From assembly GCA_037200975.1 (NCBI GenBank), contig JBBCGI010000001.1, positions 4,299,716 through 4,363,715 of the forward strand: a DNA stretch of 64,000 nucleotides. Reading direction: 5' to 3'. Numbering within the stretch: the first letter of the stretch is position 1; the number at the start of each line of letters is the position of its first letter. The position numbers and the translations under genes are program-made. Below the pieces are notes generated by a model. The model was not told the origin of the DNA and searched no databases. It saw nothing but the letters and a program-made list of their open reading frames with translations. This document shows, one piece after another, positions 34,947 through 44,310 of this stretch. The DNA comes from Pseudomonadota bacterium (GTDB lineage: Bacteria; Pseudomonadota; Gammaproteobacteria; Steroidobacterales; Steroidobacteraceae).

Positions 34947-35297
34947 ATGAGCCAGATGGAAATCGATCGGGTCCTCGCGCAGATCCGCAACATCGCCGGC
35001 GCCGCCAAGGGTGGCGCCATTGGTGGCATGGGCGGACTGGGTGGGGCTGCGCCCACCGCGCCGAACGGCGTGAACAACGGCTTCGCGAACCTGCTCAAGC
35101 AGGGCATCGAGAAGGTCAATGAAACGCAGTTCAAGGCGAACGATCTCGCGACCAAGTTCGAAAAGGGCGTGCCCGGTGTCGAACTACCGCAGGTGATGCT
35201 CGAAATGCAGAAGGCCAACGTGTCGTTTCGCGCGCTGGCCGAGGTACGCAACAAGTTCGTCGATGCGTACCGCGAAATCATGAACATGCCGTTGTAA
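34947..35297 (+). CDS. fliE: Flagellar hook-basal body protein FliE
   Basis: FliE joins the MS ring to the rod. It has 116 residues: a glycine-rich N-terminal segment (KGGAIGGMGGLGG) and the conserved C-terminal half with VELPQVMLEMQKANVSFRAL and VRNKFVDAYREIMNMPL. CGGAG lies just before the ATG. It is the first gene of fliEFGHIJK and has no separate promoter visible in the 25-base gap. Confidence 0.95.
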   Translation: MSQMEIDRVLAQIRNIAGAAKGGAIGGMGGLGGAAPTAPNGVNNGFANLLKQGIEKVNETQFKANDLATKFEKGVPGVELPQVMLEMQKANVSFRALAEVRNKFVDAYREIMNMPL

Positions 35298-35332
35298 GAC
35301 GGCCCTAGAGACGACGAGAAAGGACACAGTCG

Positions 35333-36970
35333 ATGGCTGCAGAAATGACAGGTGCCGGGCCGCGGATCGTGAGTGGCTTGAAGCCGCTGATGCTGCTGGT
35401 GGGCGTCGCCGCCGCGATCGCCGTGGGCGTCGGCGTGATGTTGTGGGCGATCGGGCCTACCTACAGCCTGCTGTATGCCAACCTCGCGCCGGAAGAAGCG
35501 GCACAAATCACGCAGGCGCTCGACAGCGCGCGTATTCCCTACAAACTCGAAGGCGGCGGCAATTCCGTCAGCGTGCCGGCCGAACAACTCGCCTCCGCCC
35601 GTCTCAAGCTTGCGGCGCAGGGTCTGCCGGAAGGCGGCGGTGGCGTGAACGCCATGACGAAGGACCCGGGTTTCGGTGTCAGCCAGTTCATGGAGAACGC
35701 GCGTTACCAGCACGCGCTGGAAACCGAGCTCGCGCGCACGATCGCGTCGCTGCAGAACGTGCAGGGCGCGCGTGTGCATCTGGCGATGGCGCGTCCGTCG
35801 GCGTTCGTGAGCGACCGCCGTCCAGGCTCCGCATCTGTATTCCTGCAGTTGAAAGCCGGCCGCCGGCTCGATGAAGAACAGGTCCAGGCGATCGCCAATC
35901 TCGTGGCCTCCAGCATTCCTGAAATGTCCGCGGCGCAGGTGACCGTGGTCGACCAGGCGGGCCGCCTGCTGTCCTCGCCCGACAGCAACAGCGACGCCGG
36001 CCAGCGCGACAAGATGTTCGAGTTCGCGCACCGGCTCGAAGAGTCGTACGCGAATCGCATCCAGGAAATGATCACTCCCTTGGTGGGGCCCGGGCGCGTG
36101 CGCGCGCAGGTGGTTGCGCAGGTCGACATGGCCACCACCGAACAGACACGCGAGCAGTACAACCCGCAGAGCCAGGTGGTGCGCAGCGAATCGGTTTCCG
36201 AAGAGGCCGCAAAAAACGGCGGCAGCGGCGCGGGCGGTGTGCCCGGCGCGCTCACGAATCAGCCGCCGCAGCCCGGAGTGGCGCTGCCACCCGGCGCGAC
36301 ACCCGCCGTCGCGCAATCGGGTGCCAATGCTCCCGCGCCTGCCGGCGCCACGCCCAACAATGCGGGCGGCACCGAGGTGAACGGTCCCGATTCCAAATCG
36401 AAGCAGTCGACGCGCAACTACGAAATCGACCGCACGATGGCCTACACACGCACGCCGGCCGGACGCGTCACGCGCCTCTCGGTCGCCGTGCTCATCGACA
36501 ACCTGCGCACGACCGCAGCCGACGGCAAGGTGACGGAGACCCCGCTGCCGGCCGACCAGATCGAGCGCCTCACCGCCCTGGTCAAGGACGCCGTCGGATT
36601 CGACGCCACACGCGGCGACACCGTGAACGTCGTCAATTCATCTTTTGCCGGCGTGGCCGCCGTGCCCGAAGGCGAGCTCGAGACCCAGCCGTTCTGGGAG
36701 AAGGCCTGGGTGCAGGACCTCGCCAAGTTGTTAGGCGGCATCGTGGTCGTGTTGCTCATCATCTTCAGCGTGCTCAAGCCGCTGTCGAAAGGCCTGCTGG
36801 CACAGGCGAAACAGCAGCCGATGCTGCTCGGCGGTGGTGGCGGTGGCGCCGTTGCCGAAGCGCCGGGGCTCGCTTACGAACAACAGGTCGCGCAGGCGCG
36901 TGGCCTGGTCTCGCAGGATCCGAAACGGACCGCCCAGGTCGTGAAGACGTGGGTGTCGACCGATGGCTGA
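35333..36970 (+). CDS. fliF: Flagellar MS-ring protein FliF
   Basis: FliF forms the inner-membrane MS ring on which the flagellum is built. It has 545 residues with an N-terminal transmembrane helix (about 20-45) and ring-building motif domains with YSLLYANLAPEEAAQITQAL and ALETELARTIASLQNVQGARVHLAMA. A low-complexity alanine/proline/glycine linker follows (about 295-345). A second transmembrane helix lies near residues 463-481, before the cytoplasmic FliG-binding tail. AAGGA is upstream. The end overlaps fliG by eight bases. Confidence 0.97.
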   Translation: MAAEMTGAGPRIVSGLKPLMLLVGVAAAIAVGVGVMLWAIGPTYSLLYANLAPEEAAQITQALDSARIPYKLEGGGNSVSVPAEQLASARLKLAAQGLPEGGGGVNAMTKDPGFGVSQFMENARYQHALETELARTIASLQNVQGARVHLAMARPSAFVSDRRPGSASVFLQLKAGRRLDEEQVQAIANLVASSIPEMSAAQVTVVDQAGRLLSSPDSNSDAGQRDKMFEFAHRLEESYANRIQEMITPLVGPGRVRAQVVAQVDMATTEQTREQYNPQSQVVRSESVSEEAAKNGGSGAGGVPGALTNQPPQPGVALPPGATPAVAQSGANAPAPAGATPNNAGGTEVNGPDSKSKQSTRNYEIDRTMAYTRTPAGRVTRLSVAVLIDNLRTTAADGKVTETPLPADQIERLTALVKDAVGFDATRGDTVNVVNSSFAGVAAVPEGELETQPFWEKAWVQDLAKLLGGIVVVLLIIFSVLKPLSKGLLAQAKQQPMLLGGGGGGAVAEAPGLAYEQQVAQARGLVSQDPKRTAQVVKTWVSTDG

Positions 36971-38060
36971 AGCTGCCGCCAAGAAAGGCGCCGCTGCAAA
37001 GGGCGGCGCCAAAGGCGGCGACGGGAAACCCGCCGCCGCGAAAAAGCCCGCCGCGCCCGCCGGGCCGAAACGTTCGGGCGTCGAACGCGCGGCCATCCTG
37101 CTCCTGACCCTGGGCGAAACCGAAGCCGCGGAAATCCTGCGGCACATGGGCGCCAAGGAAGTGCAGCAGCTCGGCAAGGCGATGACCGATCTCGCCAATG
37201 TTTCGCGTGAGGAAGTTTCCGGAGTGCTCAGCGACTTCAGCAGCGGCGTGGAAAAGCAGACCAGCGTTGGCGTGGGCGGCGAAGACTTCGTCCGCAAGGT
37301 GCTGGTCAACGCGCTCGGCGAGGACAAGGCCGTGACGCTCATGGATCGCATTCCGATCACCAGCCGCCGCAAGGGCCTCGAAGCGCTCAAGTGGATGGAT
37401 TCCAAACAAGTCGCCGAACTGGTGCGCAACGAACACCCGCAGATCATTTCGATCGTGTTGTCGTATCTCGAGCCCGACCAGGCCGCCGAAGTGCTCAATT
37501 GCCTGCCCGAAGTGATGCGTTCGGACCTGGTGATCCGCGTCGCCACGATGGATGGCGTGCGGCCGACGGCGCTGACCGAGCTCGACGAGATGATCGAGAA
37601 AAGTTTTGCCGGCTCCAGCTCGACCAAGACCTCGACGATGGGCGGTCCGAAAGTGGCCGCGGCCATCATGAACCTCGTCAAGGGCGAGCAGAGCAACCTC
37701 ATCATGGGCGATCTCGCGAAGGTCGACGAGCAGCTTTCGCAGAAGATCCAGGACCTGATGTTCATCTTCGACGATCTGCAGAAAGTCGACGACCGCGGCA
37801 TGCAGGAACTGCTGCGCCAGGTGCCGGCGGACAAACTGCTGATCGCGTTGAAGGGCGCCGACGAATCGCTGAAGGCGAAGGTCTTCAAGAACATGTCGCA
37901 GCGCGCGGCCGAGATGATGAAGGATGACCTCGAGGCCAAGGGCCCCGTGAAGTTGTCCGAAGTCGAAGCGGCGCAGAAGGAAATCCTGGTTGCGGCCCGC
38001 AAACTCGCCGACGCCGGCACGATCTCGCTGGGCGCGGGTGGTGGCGACTCGTATGTCTAA
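36963..38060 (+). CDS. fliG: Flagellar motor switch protein FliG
   Basis: FliG is the rotor protein that couples MotC/MotD force to rotation. The 365 residues include an unusual lysine/alanine/glycine-rich N-terminal extension of about 38 residues. The conserved fold follows: RAAILLLTLGE, the EHPQ motif in LVRNEHPQIISIVLSYL, and the C-terminal torque helix region with DDLQKVDDRGMQELLRQV and charged residues. It overlaps fliF upstream and fliH downstream by eight bases each, so translation is coupled. Confidence 0.97.
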   Translation: MAEAAAKKGAAAKGGAKGGDGKPAAAKKPAAPAGPKRSGVERAAILLLTLGETEAAEILRHMGAKEVQQLGKAMTDLANVSREEVSGVLSDFSSGVEKQTSVGVGGEDFVRKVLVNALGEDKAVTLMDRIPITSRRKGLEALKWMDSKQVAELVRNEHPQIISIVLSYLEPDQAAEVLNCLPEVMRSDLVIRVATMDGVRPTALTELDEMIEKSFAGSSSTKTSTMGGPKVAAAIMNLVKGEQSNLIMGDLAKVDEQLSQKIQDLMFIFDDLQKVDDRGMQELLRQVPADKLLIALKGADESLKAKVFKNMSQRAAEMMKDDLEAKGPVKLSEVEAAQKEILVAARKLADAGTISLGAGGGDSYV

Positions 38061-38760
38061 CAAGACGGCGGCCTCCGCCGAAGACGCGGCCATTGCGCGC
38101 TGGGATCTGCCCGCGGTCGAAGGACCGCTGGTGCAGCGGCGCGGCGCGGGCGTCAACGTCATGCATCTCGAAGCCGTCGAGCGCGATGCGTGGGAGCAGG
38201 GTCTCGCCGCCGGGCACGTCGAGGGGGTACGGCGCGGCGAAGCCGAATTCGCGGCGCGCATCAACGATGTGAACGTCAAGTTTGCCGCGCTCGAGGCCAT
38301 TCTCGGGACGCTGGCCAAACCACTCGATCAGCTCGACACGGCGATGGAGCAGGAGCTCACGCGGCTCGCGCTCATCATCGCCAAACACCTCGTGCGGCGC
38401 GAATTGCGCGTCGATCCGTCGCAGATCATCGGCATCATCCGGCACACCGTCGGCCTGCTGCCGCTCGCGACGCGCGACATGAAGGTCCACCTGCATCCGG
38501 ACGATGCGGCGATCGTGCGCGAAAAACTGGCAACCCCGACCGGCGAATCCGAATGGGTGCTCAAGGAAGATCCGCTGCTGGCGCGCGGCGGCTGCCGCAT
38601 CACCACCGCGACCTCGAGCATCGACGCGCGGCTCGAATCGCGGGTGGCCGAAGCCGTCAACAGTTTGCTCGGCGAAGAGGGTTCCGCGCGCGAGCGCAGC
38701 CTCAAGCCGGAAGATGCGGACGACGCCGAGGGTACGGTGGACACCGGGAGCCCGGCATGA
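38053..38760 (+). CDS. fliH: Flagellar assembly protein FliH
   Basis: FliH is the stator-like regulator of the FliI export ATPase. It has 235 residues. An N-terminal WDLP segment resembles the FlhA/FliN-binding tryptophan region, and a helical GxxxG-like stretch follows ([20 protein letters not shown]). The C-terminal domain has [20 protein letters not shown] and [21 protein letters not shown]. It overlaps fliG by eight bases and fliI by four (ATGA). Confidence 0.92.
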   Translation: MSNKTAASAEDAAIARWDLPAVEGPLVQRRGAGVNVMHLEAVERDAWEQGLAAGHVEGVRRGEAEFAARINDVNVKFAALEAILGTLAKPLDQLDTAMEQELTRLALIIAKHLVRRELRVDPSQIIGIIRHTVGLLPLATRDMKVHLHPDDAAIVREKLATPTGESEWVLKEDPLLARGGCRITTATSSIDARLESRVAEAVNSLLGEEGSARERSLKPEDADDAEGTVDTGSPA

Positions 38761-40145
38761 TTCCGCAGGCGCAGCTCACCGTGCAGCGTGCCGGCCTGTG
38801 GCGCGAGCGGCTCGCGCTGCAATCCAAACGTGCGCAGGCATTGCTGCCGCCGGCCGTCGAAGGAATACTGACCCGCATGGTCGGCCTCGCATTGGAGGCC
38901 ACCGGCTGCCAGGCGGCGGTCGGCGATATCTGCGATCTGCTCGCGGCCGATGGCTCGCGCGTCGAAGCCGAAGTCGTCGGGTTCGGCGGCGAACGATTGC
39001 TGCTGATGCCCACCAGCGACGTGCAGGGCCTCGCGCCCAGTGCGCGTGTCATTCCGCGGCAGCGCGCAGGCACGGTGAAAGTAGGGCCCGGCATGCTGGG
39101 CCGTATCATCGACGGCACCGGGTCGCCGCTCGATGGTCTCGGTCCGCTGGTCGGTGACGACCGCGTGAAGCTGCTGGGCCAATCCATCAATCCGCTGATG
39201 CGCAAGCCCATCGAGCAGCCGCTCGACGTCGGCGTGCGCTCCATCAATTCGTTGCTCACGGTCGGGCGCGGGCAGCGCATCGGCCTGTTCGCCGGATCCG
39301 GCGTCGGCAAATCCGTCTTGTTAGGCATGATGGCGCGCTACACCAGCGCGGACATCATCGTCGTCGGCCTGATCGGCGAGCGCGGCCGCGAAGTGAAGGA
39401 ATTCGTCGAGCGTATCCTCGGGCCGGAAGGGCGCCGCCGCGCGGTGGTGGTCGCATCGCCCGCGGACAACCCGCCGCTGTTGCGTCTGCACGGTGCGTGG
39501 CTGGCCACGGCCGTCGCTGAATATTTTCGCGATCGCGGCCACAGCGTGCTGCTGATCATGGACTCGCTGACACGCTTCGCGCAGGCGCAGCGCGAGATCG
39601 GCCTCGCCATCGGCGAAGCGCCCGCGACCAAAGGGTATCCGCCGTCGGTGTTCGCGCGGCTGCCCGCGCTGGTCGAACGCGCCGGCAACGGCAATACCGA
39701 TCGCGGCTCGATCACGGCTTTTTATACCGTGCTCACCGAGGGTGACGATCCGCAGGATCCGATCGCGGACGCGGCGCGCGCGATTCTCGATGGGCACATC
39801 GTGCTGTCGCGGCGCATCGCCGAGGCGGGGCAATATCCCGCCATCGACGTCGAAGCGTCGGTCAGCCGCGTGATGCAGGACATCATCCCGCCGGATCACC
39901 TCGATCTGGCGCGGCGCTTCCGCCACACGCTGTCGACCTATCAACAGCATCGCGATCTCATCAACATCGGCGCCTATCAACGCGGCAGCGACCCGCGCGT
40001 GGACGCGGCGATTGCGATGTGGCCGAAGATGCAGAAATTCCTGCAGCAGGGCATCAAGGAACGCGTCGGCCACGCCGAAAGCGTGCGCGCGCTGGCGCAG
40101 ATGTTCGCCGAAGCCGACGCGCAGGGTCACGGAGCCGGCGCATGA
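38757..40145 (+). CDS. fliI: Flagellum-specific ATPase FliI
   Basis: FliI is the F1-beta-like ATPase of the flagellar type III export apparatus. It has 462 residues with the P-loop [19 protein letters not shown], the [10 protein letters not shown] segment, Walker B in [18 protein letters not shown], and [25 protein letters not shown], diagnostic for the T3SS ATPases. The start overlaps the fliH stop. fliJ overlaps its own stop by four bases. Confidence 0.97.
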   Translation: MIPQAQLTVQRAGLWRERLALQSKRAQALLPPAVEGILTRMVGLALEATGCQAAVGDICDLLAADGSRVEAEVVGFGGERLLLMPTSDVQGLAPSARVIPRQRAGTVKVGPGMLGRIIDGTGSPLDGLGPLVGDDRVKLLGQSINPLMRKPIEQPLDVGVRSINSLLTVGRGQRIGLFAGSGVGKSVLLGMMARYTSADIIVVGLIGERGREVKEFVERILGPEGRRRAVVVASPADNPPLLRLHGAWLATAVAEYFRDRGHSVLLIMDSLTRFAQAQREIGLAIGEAPATKGYPPSVFARLPALVERAGNGNTDRGSITAFYTVLTEGDDPQDPIADAARAILDGHIVLSRRIAEAGQYPAIDVEASVSRVMQDIIPPDHLDLARRFRHTLSTYQQHRDLINIGAYQRGSDPRVDAAIAMWPKMQKFLQQGIKERVGHAESVRALAQMFAEADAQGHGAGA

Positions 40146-40588
40146 GCCGCACCGATCAGCTGGACCTCGTGCAGCAGGTGGCAACGCGCACCGAGCGCGA
40201 ACGCGCCGAAAAGCTGGCCGAGGCCGAACGCGGCGCCATCGAGGCCGAGCAGAAGCTGGTCGCGCTCGAGCGGTATCGCAACGAATACGAAGAGCAGCTC
40301 GCGATGCGCGGTGCTGGCGGCGTGGACATCTCCGGCGTGCGCGAATTCCAGGCCTTCCTGGCACGGCTCGGCGAGGCGCTCGTGGCGCAGCGCCAGGTGC
40401 TGGGCGCGGCCCGCGCGACGCGCGACCAACTACTCAATTCCTGGCGCGAGGCTGCGCAACGCGCGCAGGTCGTGCAGACGCTGGCGGATCGCTGGCAAAC
40501 CGAAGCGCGCCGCGAAGAAGACCGGCGCGATCAACGCGAAAGTGACGAACTGGCCCAGCGCGGTCTCGCGCACAAGGCCGAGAGGTAG
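40142..40588 (+). CDS. fliJ: Flagellar export protein FliJ
   Basis: FliJ is the coiled-coil stalk inserted into the FliI hexamer that also contacts FlhA. The 148-residue product is almost entirely charged heptad-like helix ([20 protein letters not shown], then [20 protein letters not shown]). The sequence family is weakly conserved, so position between fliI and fliK is the main support together with length and composition. Confidence 0.9.
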   Translation: MSRTDQLDLVQQVATRTERERAEKLAEAERGAIEAEQKLVALERYRNEYEEQLAMRGAGGVDISGVREFQAFLARLGEALVAQRQVLGAARATRDQLLNSWREAAQRAQVVQTLADRWQTEARREEDRRDQRESDELAQRGLAHKAER

Positions 40589-40591
40589 ACC

Positions 40592-41818
40592 ATGATGAGC
40601 GCCAAGACCGTATTCACCGATGCCCCGGCCTGCCCGCCGGCGTCGAGCAGCAACAGCGCGACTGCTTCCGCGGCGCCGGGCGACGCGGCCACCGAATTTC
40701 AGAACCTGCTGGCGGCCGCCGTGCCGCCGGTCGATCCTTTGGCCGTCGAAGCGATGCCTGCGCCGGCGCCTTCGCCGGCGCAGCTGATGCTCATCAAGTA
40801 TCCGCTGACACCGGGGAAGAACGGCCCCGCGCCCACCGCCGCTCCCGCGGCTGTCAAACCTGCGGCGACCGAAGTTTCTCCCGCCGAGATGCTGAAGATC
40901 CTGGCTGACTCCGCGACGCTGCTGCCCGAGGGCGGCGAAGTCGAAGTCAAAGCCGAGATTCCGGAAGAGCTGGTGGATGCCGATGAACTCGCCAAGACGG
41001 ATGACGAGGTCATCTGCGACTGGCTGGAATCGATGATGCCGGTGAGCGTGTTCGCGCCGCAGGCAGGATCCACCAACCCGGGCGATGTGTCGCAGGGGCA
41101 GGGTGGCGGCGCCGAGGCGAAGACGGGATCGGCCGGTGTGCCGGTTTCGCTCACGCGCCAGGCATTGGTGCCCGAGCAGGCCGCGCCGGATGCTGCGGCG
41201 CCGGGAGCGGCGCCGGCCAACGCCAATGCGAACGCGGCCGCGAAGCCTGAGCTGCTCGCGGGTGCGCAGAATGTCGTCACGGCATTCGCCGCCTCGTTGC
41301 ACGCCAGGAATGAGACCACCGAGAAAGACAAGCCGTCAGCGGATGGCTGGATGAGCGCGCTCGGCGATCTGGCTGCCAAGCGTGGTCACGATGTCGCGCC
41401 CACGACAGGACCGCGGTTGTCGACTCCCGTGCACGACGCGCGCTGGGCGGATGCGCTCGCGCACCGGCTCGTGATGATGGCTCGCGATGGTGAGTCGACC
41501 GCGTCGCTCAAGCTCGTGCCCGTGGACCTGGGCCCGCTCGACATTCAGATCACCGTGCGCGATGGCGAAGCCAGTGTGCACTTCGGCGCCGCGCATCAGG
41601 AAACCCGCGCCGTTCTCGAAGCGTCCCTGCCGCGCCTGCGTGAACTGCTGGGCGCGCAAGGCCTGCAGCTCGCGAACGCCAGCGTGTCGCAGCAGTCGGG
41701 CGGCCAGAACCGTCCGGAAAAGACCTCCGGCCCCGCCGCCATCGGCGCAGTGGCGGACGACACCGAAGTTGCGACCGCCAAGTCGATCAGCACGTCGCTG
41801 CTGGATATCTACGCCTGA
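40592..41818 (+). CDS. fliK: Flagellar hook-length control protein FliK
   Basis: FliK is the exported ruler that fixes hook length and switches export specificity through FlhB. It has 408 residues: a long alanine/proline-rich N-terminal ruler region and a C-terminal hook-length-control domain (about 290-375) with LVPVDLGPLDIQITVRDGEA and ASLPRLRELLGAQGLQLANA. GAGAGG is upstream. The stop is two bases from a 45-bp palindrome, which marks the end of the fliE operon. Confidence 0.93.
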   Translation: MMSAKTVFTDAPACPPASSSNSATASAAPGDAATEFQNLLAAAVPPVDPLAVEAMPAPAPSPAQLMLIKYPLTPGKNGPAPTAAPAAVKPAATEVSPAEMLKILADSATLLPEGGEVEVKAEIPEELVDADELAKTDDEVICDWLESMMPVSVFAPQAGSTNPGDVSQGQGGGAEAKTGSAGVPVSLTRQALVPEQAAPDAAAPGAAPANANANAAAKPELLAGAQNVVTAFAASLHARNETTEKDKPSADGWMSALGDLAAKRGHDVAPTTGPRLSTPVHDARWADALAHRLVMMARDGESTASLKLVPVDLGPLDIQITVRDGEASVHFGAAHQETRAVLEASLPRLRELLGAQGLQLANASVSQQSGGQNRPEKTSGPAAIGAVADDTEVATAKSISTSLLDIYA

Positions 41819-41819
41819 G

Positions 41820-41914
41820 TGGTGCCGGGTAAGTCGGTGCCGGGTCGGACTTAGAAAGATTGGCCGGCAGCCAATCTTTCTAAGTCCGACCCGGCACCGA
41901 CTTACCCGGCACCA
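41820..41914. repeat. Palindromic element E (45-bp perfect stem, 5-base loop) between fliK and fliL
   Basis: The left arm from 41820 starts TGGTGCCGGGTAAGTCGG and is exactly complementary to the right arm ending at 41914, 44 pairs plus one more closing the loop. Each arm carries a tandem of GGTGCCGGGT. It is the longest perfect hairpin in the window. It lies two bases after the fliK stop and about 60 bases before the fliL sigma-54 promoter. No T-run follows. It could block read-through or stabilise the fliK end. Confidence 0.9.
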
Positions 41915-41972
41915 CGCGCCGGAAAACTGGCGCTTTCACCGAACTTTCGTGATGCGTGTCACAGGAAACCTG

Positions 41973-41988
41973 TGGCATGCCGGTTGCA
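41973..41988 (+). promoter_or_regulatory. Sigma-54 promoter of the fliL operon
   Basis: TGGCATG-CCGG-TTGCA differs from TGGCACG-N4-TTGCW at one position. Initiation near 42000 gives a leader of about 30 bases with GAGG before fliL. It would drive fliLMNOPQR and flhB, which are tightly packed downstream. Confidence 0.9.
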
Positions 41989-42031
41989 CATCCAGACTCA
42001 TAACACGCCTCCGGCGTGAGTCGAGGATGTC

Positions 42032-42544
42032 ATGGCCGACGAAGACGAAGTGTTAGACGACGAACTGGCTGAAGGCGAAGAGGGCGCGGAAGGCGCTCCC
42101 AGGAGCAAGAAGCTGCTGTTCATCATCATCGGGGCCGTCCTGCTGGCCGGTGGCGCGGGGGCGTACTTCTTCCTGAAGGGTGGCGAACCAAAGGACGTCG
42201 CCAAAAAAGAAGCGGTCGTGTTGCCGCCTATCTACGTCAACCTCGATCCGCCCTTCGTGGTGAATTTCGAGGCCGAAGCCGCGGTGCGTTTCCTGCAGGT
42301 CACGGTCAGCGTCATGACCCGCGAGCCGCACGTCGAGGAAATCCTCAAGAAAAACGATCCGCGCATCCGCAACGACCTGCTGATGCTGCTCGGCAACCAG
42401 AAGTACGACACGATCTCCACGCGCGAAGGCAAGGAGAAGCTGCAAGCCGATGCGCTCGAAGCGGTCCGCGCCGTGGTCAAGAGCGCCGGCGGTGAGCCCG
42501 AGAAGATCGAGGCGCTGTACTTCACCGCCTTCGTGATGCAGTAG
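42032..42544 (+). CDS. fliL: Flagellar basal body-associated protein FliL
   Basis: FliL is an inner-membrane protein that surrounds and supports stator units. It has 170 residues: an acidic cytoplasmic N-terminus (DEDEVLDDELAEGEEGAEG), one transmembrane helix (about 29-50) and a periplasmic domain with PPFVVNFEAEAAVRFLQVTV and NDLLMLLGNQKYDTISTREGKEKLQ. It is the first gene behind the sigma-54 promoter, and fliM starts three bases after its stop. Confidence 0.95.
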   Translation: MADEDEVLDDELAEGEEGAEGAPRSKKLLFIIIGAVLLAGGAGAYFFLKGGEPKDVAKKEAVVLPPIYVNLDPPFVVNFEAEAAVRFLQVTVSVMTREPHVEEILKKNDPRIRNDLLMLLGNQKYDTISTREGKEKLQADALEAVRAVVKSAGGEPEKIEALYFTAFVMQ

Positions 42545-42546
42545 AC

Positions 42547-43557
42547 ATGGCTGCGCAGGAAGTCCTCAACCAGGAAGAAGTCAACGCTCTGTTGAACGCC
42601 GTCGATTCCGGCGACGTCAACACGGATGCGCCGCCGGTTCCCGGCGAAGTGCGCCCTTACGATTTCCAGAACGACGCGGGCGCCATGCGCCTGCGCATGC
42701 CGGCGTTCGAGCTGATCAACGAACGGCTGGCGCGCAGCTTGCGCGTGAGCCTCTTCAACCTGCTGCGCCGGCCGCTGGAAATCGCCGTCATGCCGCTGCG
42801 CATCGCCAAGTTCGCCGACTACGCCCAGTCGCTGGCCCTGCCCAGCAATCTCAACGTCGTGCGCGTGAACCCGCTGCGCGGCACCGCCCTGTTCGCCCTC
42901 GACCCCAAGCTCGTGTTCTGCGTGGTCGACAATTTCTTCGGCGGCACCGGCCGCCTGCAATCGGCCGAAGCGCGCGAATTCGCGCCGACCGAGATGCGCG
43001 TGATCCAGATGTTGCTGCGCTCGGCGTTCAACGACATGCGCGAGGCCTGGGCGCCGGTCGCGGCCATCGACGTCGAACACGTGAAGTCCGAGGTCAACCC
43101 GAGTTTCGTGCAGATCTGTTCGCCGGCCGAGCCGGTGGTGATCTGCGGCTTCCAGCTGGCGCTCGAAAGCGGCGGCGGCGATCTGCAGATCGTGATTCCG
43201 ATGTCGATGTTGGAGCCGCTCAAGGACATGCTGGAAGCGGGCGCCAGCGGCGTCGGCGCGCCGCAGGACGACCGCTGGCTCAATTCACTCAAGGAAGACA
43301 TCCAGGACGCCGAGATCGAGCTGTCGACGATGTTAGGCCACGCCAGCGTGACGCTGAACCAGCTCGTCAATCTCAAACCCGGCGACGTGATCCCGTGCGA
43401 TTTCTCCGGCAAGGCCACCGTGCTTGCCGAAGGTGTGCCGCTGTTCCGCGGCAGTTATGGCGTGTCGCGCGGCCAGCAGTGCGTGCGATTCGAGCAGCGC
43501 GTCCGCCGGCCGCGAACCAACGCCGGCGATGCGCGGCTGCTGCGCAAGACAACGTGA
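42547..43557 (+). CDS. fliM: Flagellar motor switch protein FliM
   Basis: FliM is the C-ring protein that binds phospho-CheY. It has 336 residues. The N-terminal CheY-binding peptide is present in the form VLNQEEVNALLNAV, so a CheY encoded elsewhere is expected. The middle domain contains NERLARSLRVSLFNLLRRP, and the C-terminal domain resembles FliN (LKPGDVIPCDFSGKATVLAEGVPLF). It is tightly packed with fliL and followed by fliN after 37 bases. Confidence 0.97.
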   Translation: MAAQEVLNQEEVNALLNAVDSGDVNTDAPPVPGEVRPYDFQNDAGAMRLRMPAFELINERLARSLRVSLFNLLRRPLEIAVMPLRIAKFADYAQSLALPSNLNVVRVNPLRGTALFALDPKLVFCVVDNFFGGTGRLQSAEAREFAPTEMRVIQMLLRSAFNDMREAWAPVAAIDVEHVKSEVNPSFVQICSPAEPVVICGFQLALESGGGDLQIVIPMSMLEPLKDMLEAGASGVGAPQDDRWLNSLKEDIQDAEIELSTMLGHASVTLNQLVNLKPGDVIPCDFSGKATVLAEGVPLFRGSYGVSRGQQCVRFEQRVRRPRTNAGDARLLRKTT

Positions 43558-43594
43558 ACGCCGCAAACCAAGGTCAATTCAAGGAAATTTGCCA

Positions 43595-43909
43595 ATGAAC
43601 GCGAAAGCTCCAGCCGTACCGGCGGAAGAAACCGAAGGCGCCTCCGCCGACGTCAATCTCGAGGTCATCCTCGACGTGCCCGTCACGCTGTCCATGGAAG
43701 TGGGCCGCACGCGCATCCCGATCCGCAACCTGCTGCAGCTGAACCAGGGCAGCGTGGTCGAGCTCGATCGCGCCGCGGGTGAGCCGTTCGACGTGTTCGT
43801 CAACGGCACGCTGGTCGCGCACGGCGAAGTGGTGGTGGTGAACGAGAAGTTCGGCATCCGCATCACCGACGTCGTCAGCCCCGCCGAACGCATCAAGAAA
43901 CTCAAGTAA
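43595..43909 (+). CDS. fliN: Flagellar motor switch protein FliN
   Basis: FliN completes the C ring and docks the FliH-FliI export complex. The 104-residue product has the SpoA-type domain LEVILDVPVTLSMEVGRTRIPIRNLLQLNQGSVVELDRAAGEP and the conserved GIRITDVVSPAERIKKL ending. AAGGA lies upstream of ATG 43595. The short form lacks extra N-terminal domains. Confidence 0.97.
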   Translation: MNAKAPAVPAEETEGASADVNLEVILDVPVTLSMEVGRTRIPIRNLLQLNQGSVVELDRAAGEPFDVFVNGTLVAHGEVVVVNEKFGIRITDVVSPAERIKKLK

Positions 43910-43920
43910 GGACGCCCGAC

Positions 43921-44310
43921 TTGGACGCTCCCCTGTTCGCCGCACCCGCCGCGAGCTCCGCGCATTCGACCGGCGGCGGCCTCGCCGAGGTCACGCTGGC
44001 GTTGATCCTGATCGTGGCGCTGATCGCCGGTCTCGCGTGGCTCGGCAAACGCATGCGCGGGTTCGGCGTGCCCGGCGGCGCGCGCGATCGCATCCAGGTC
44101 CTCAGCAACCAGGTCCTGGGCCCCAAGGAACGCTGCGTACTCATCCGCGTCGGCGACACCGACATCCTGATCGGCGTGGCACAGGGCAACGTGCGTCCGC
44201 TGCATGTATTCCCGGCGGGCGCAAACACCGAGGCGCCGCCCGCGGCGGCTGCGAATAGTCCGAAGCTGCCGAACTTCAAAGAATTGCTGATGAAGAGCCT
44301 GGGTAAATGA
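43921..44310 (+). CDS. fliO: Flagellar biosynthetic protein FliO
   Basis: FliO is an accessory membrane protein that stabilises FliP assembly. It has 129 residues with a single transmembrane helix (about 20-40, [20 protein letters not shown]). A basic cytoplasmic domain follows with [31 protein letters not shown], typical of FliO. The start is TTG 43921, with AAGGA nine or ten bases upstream; no ATG is available before the membrane segment. It overlaps fliP by four bases. Confidence 0.9.
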   Translation: MDAPLFAAPAASSAHSTGGGLAEVTLALILIVALIAGLAWLGKRMRGFGVPGGARDRIQVLSNQVLGPKERCVLIRVGDTDILIGVAQGNVRPLHVFPAGANTEAPPAAAANSPKLPNFKELLMKSLGK

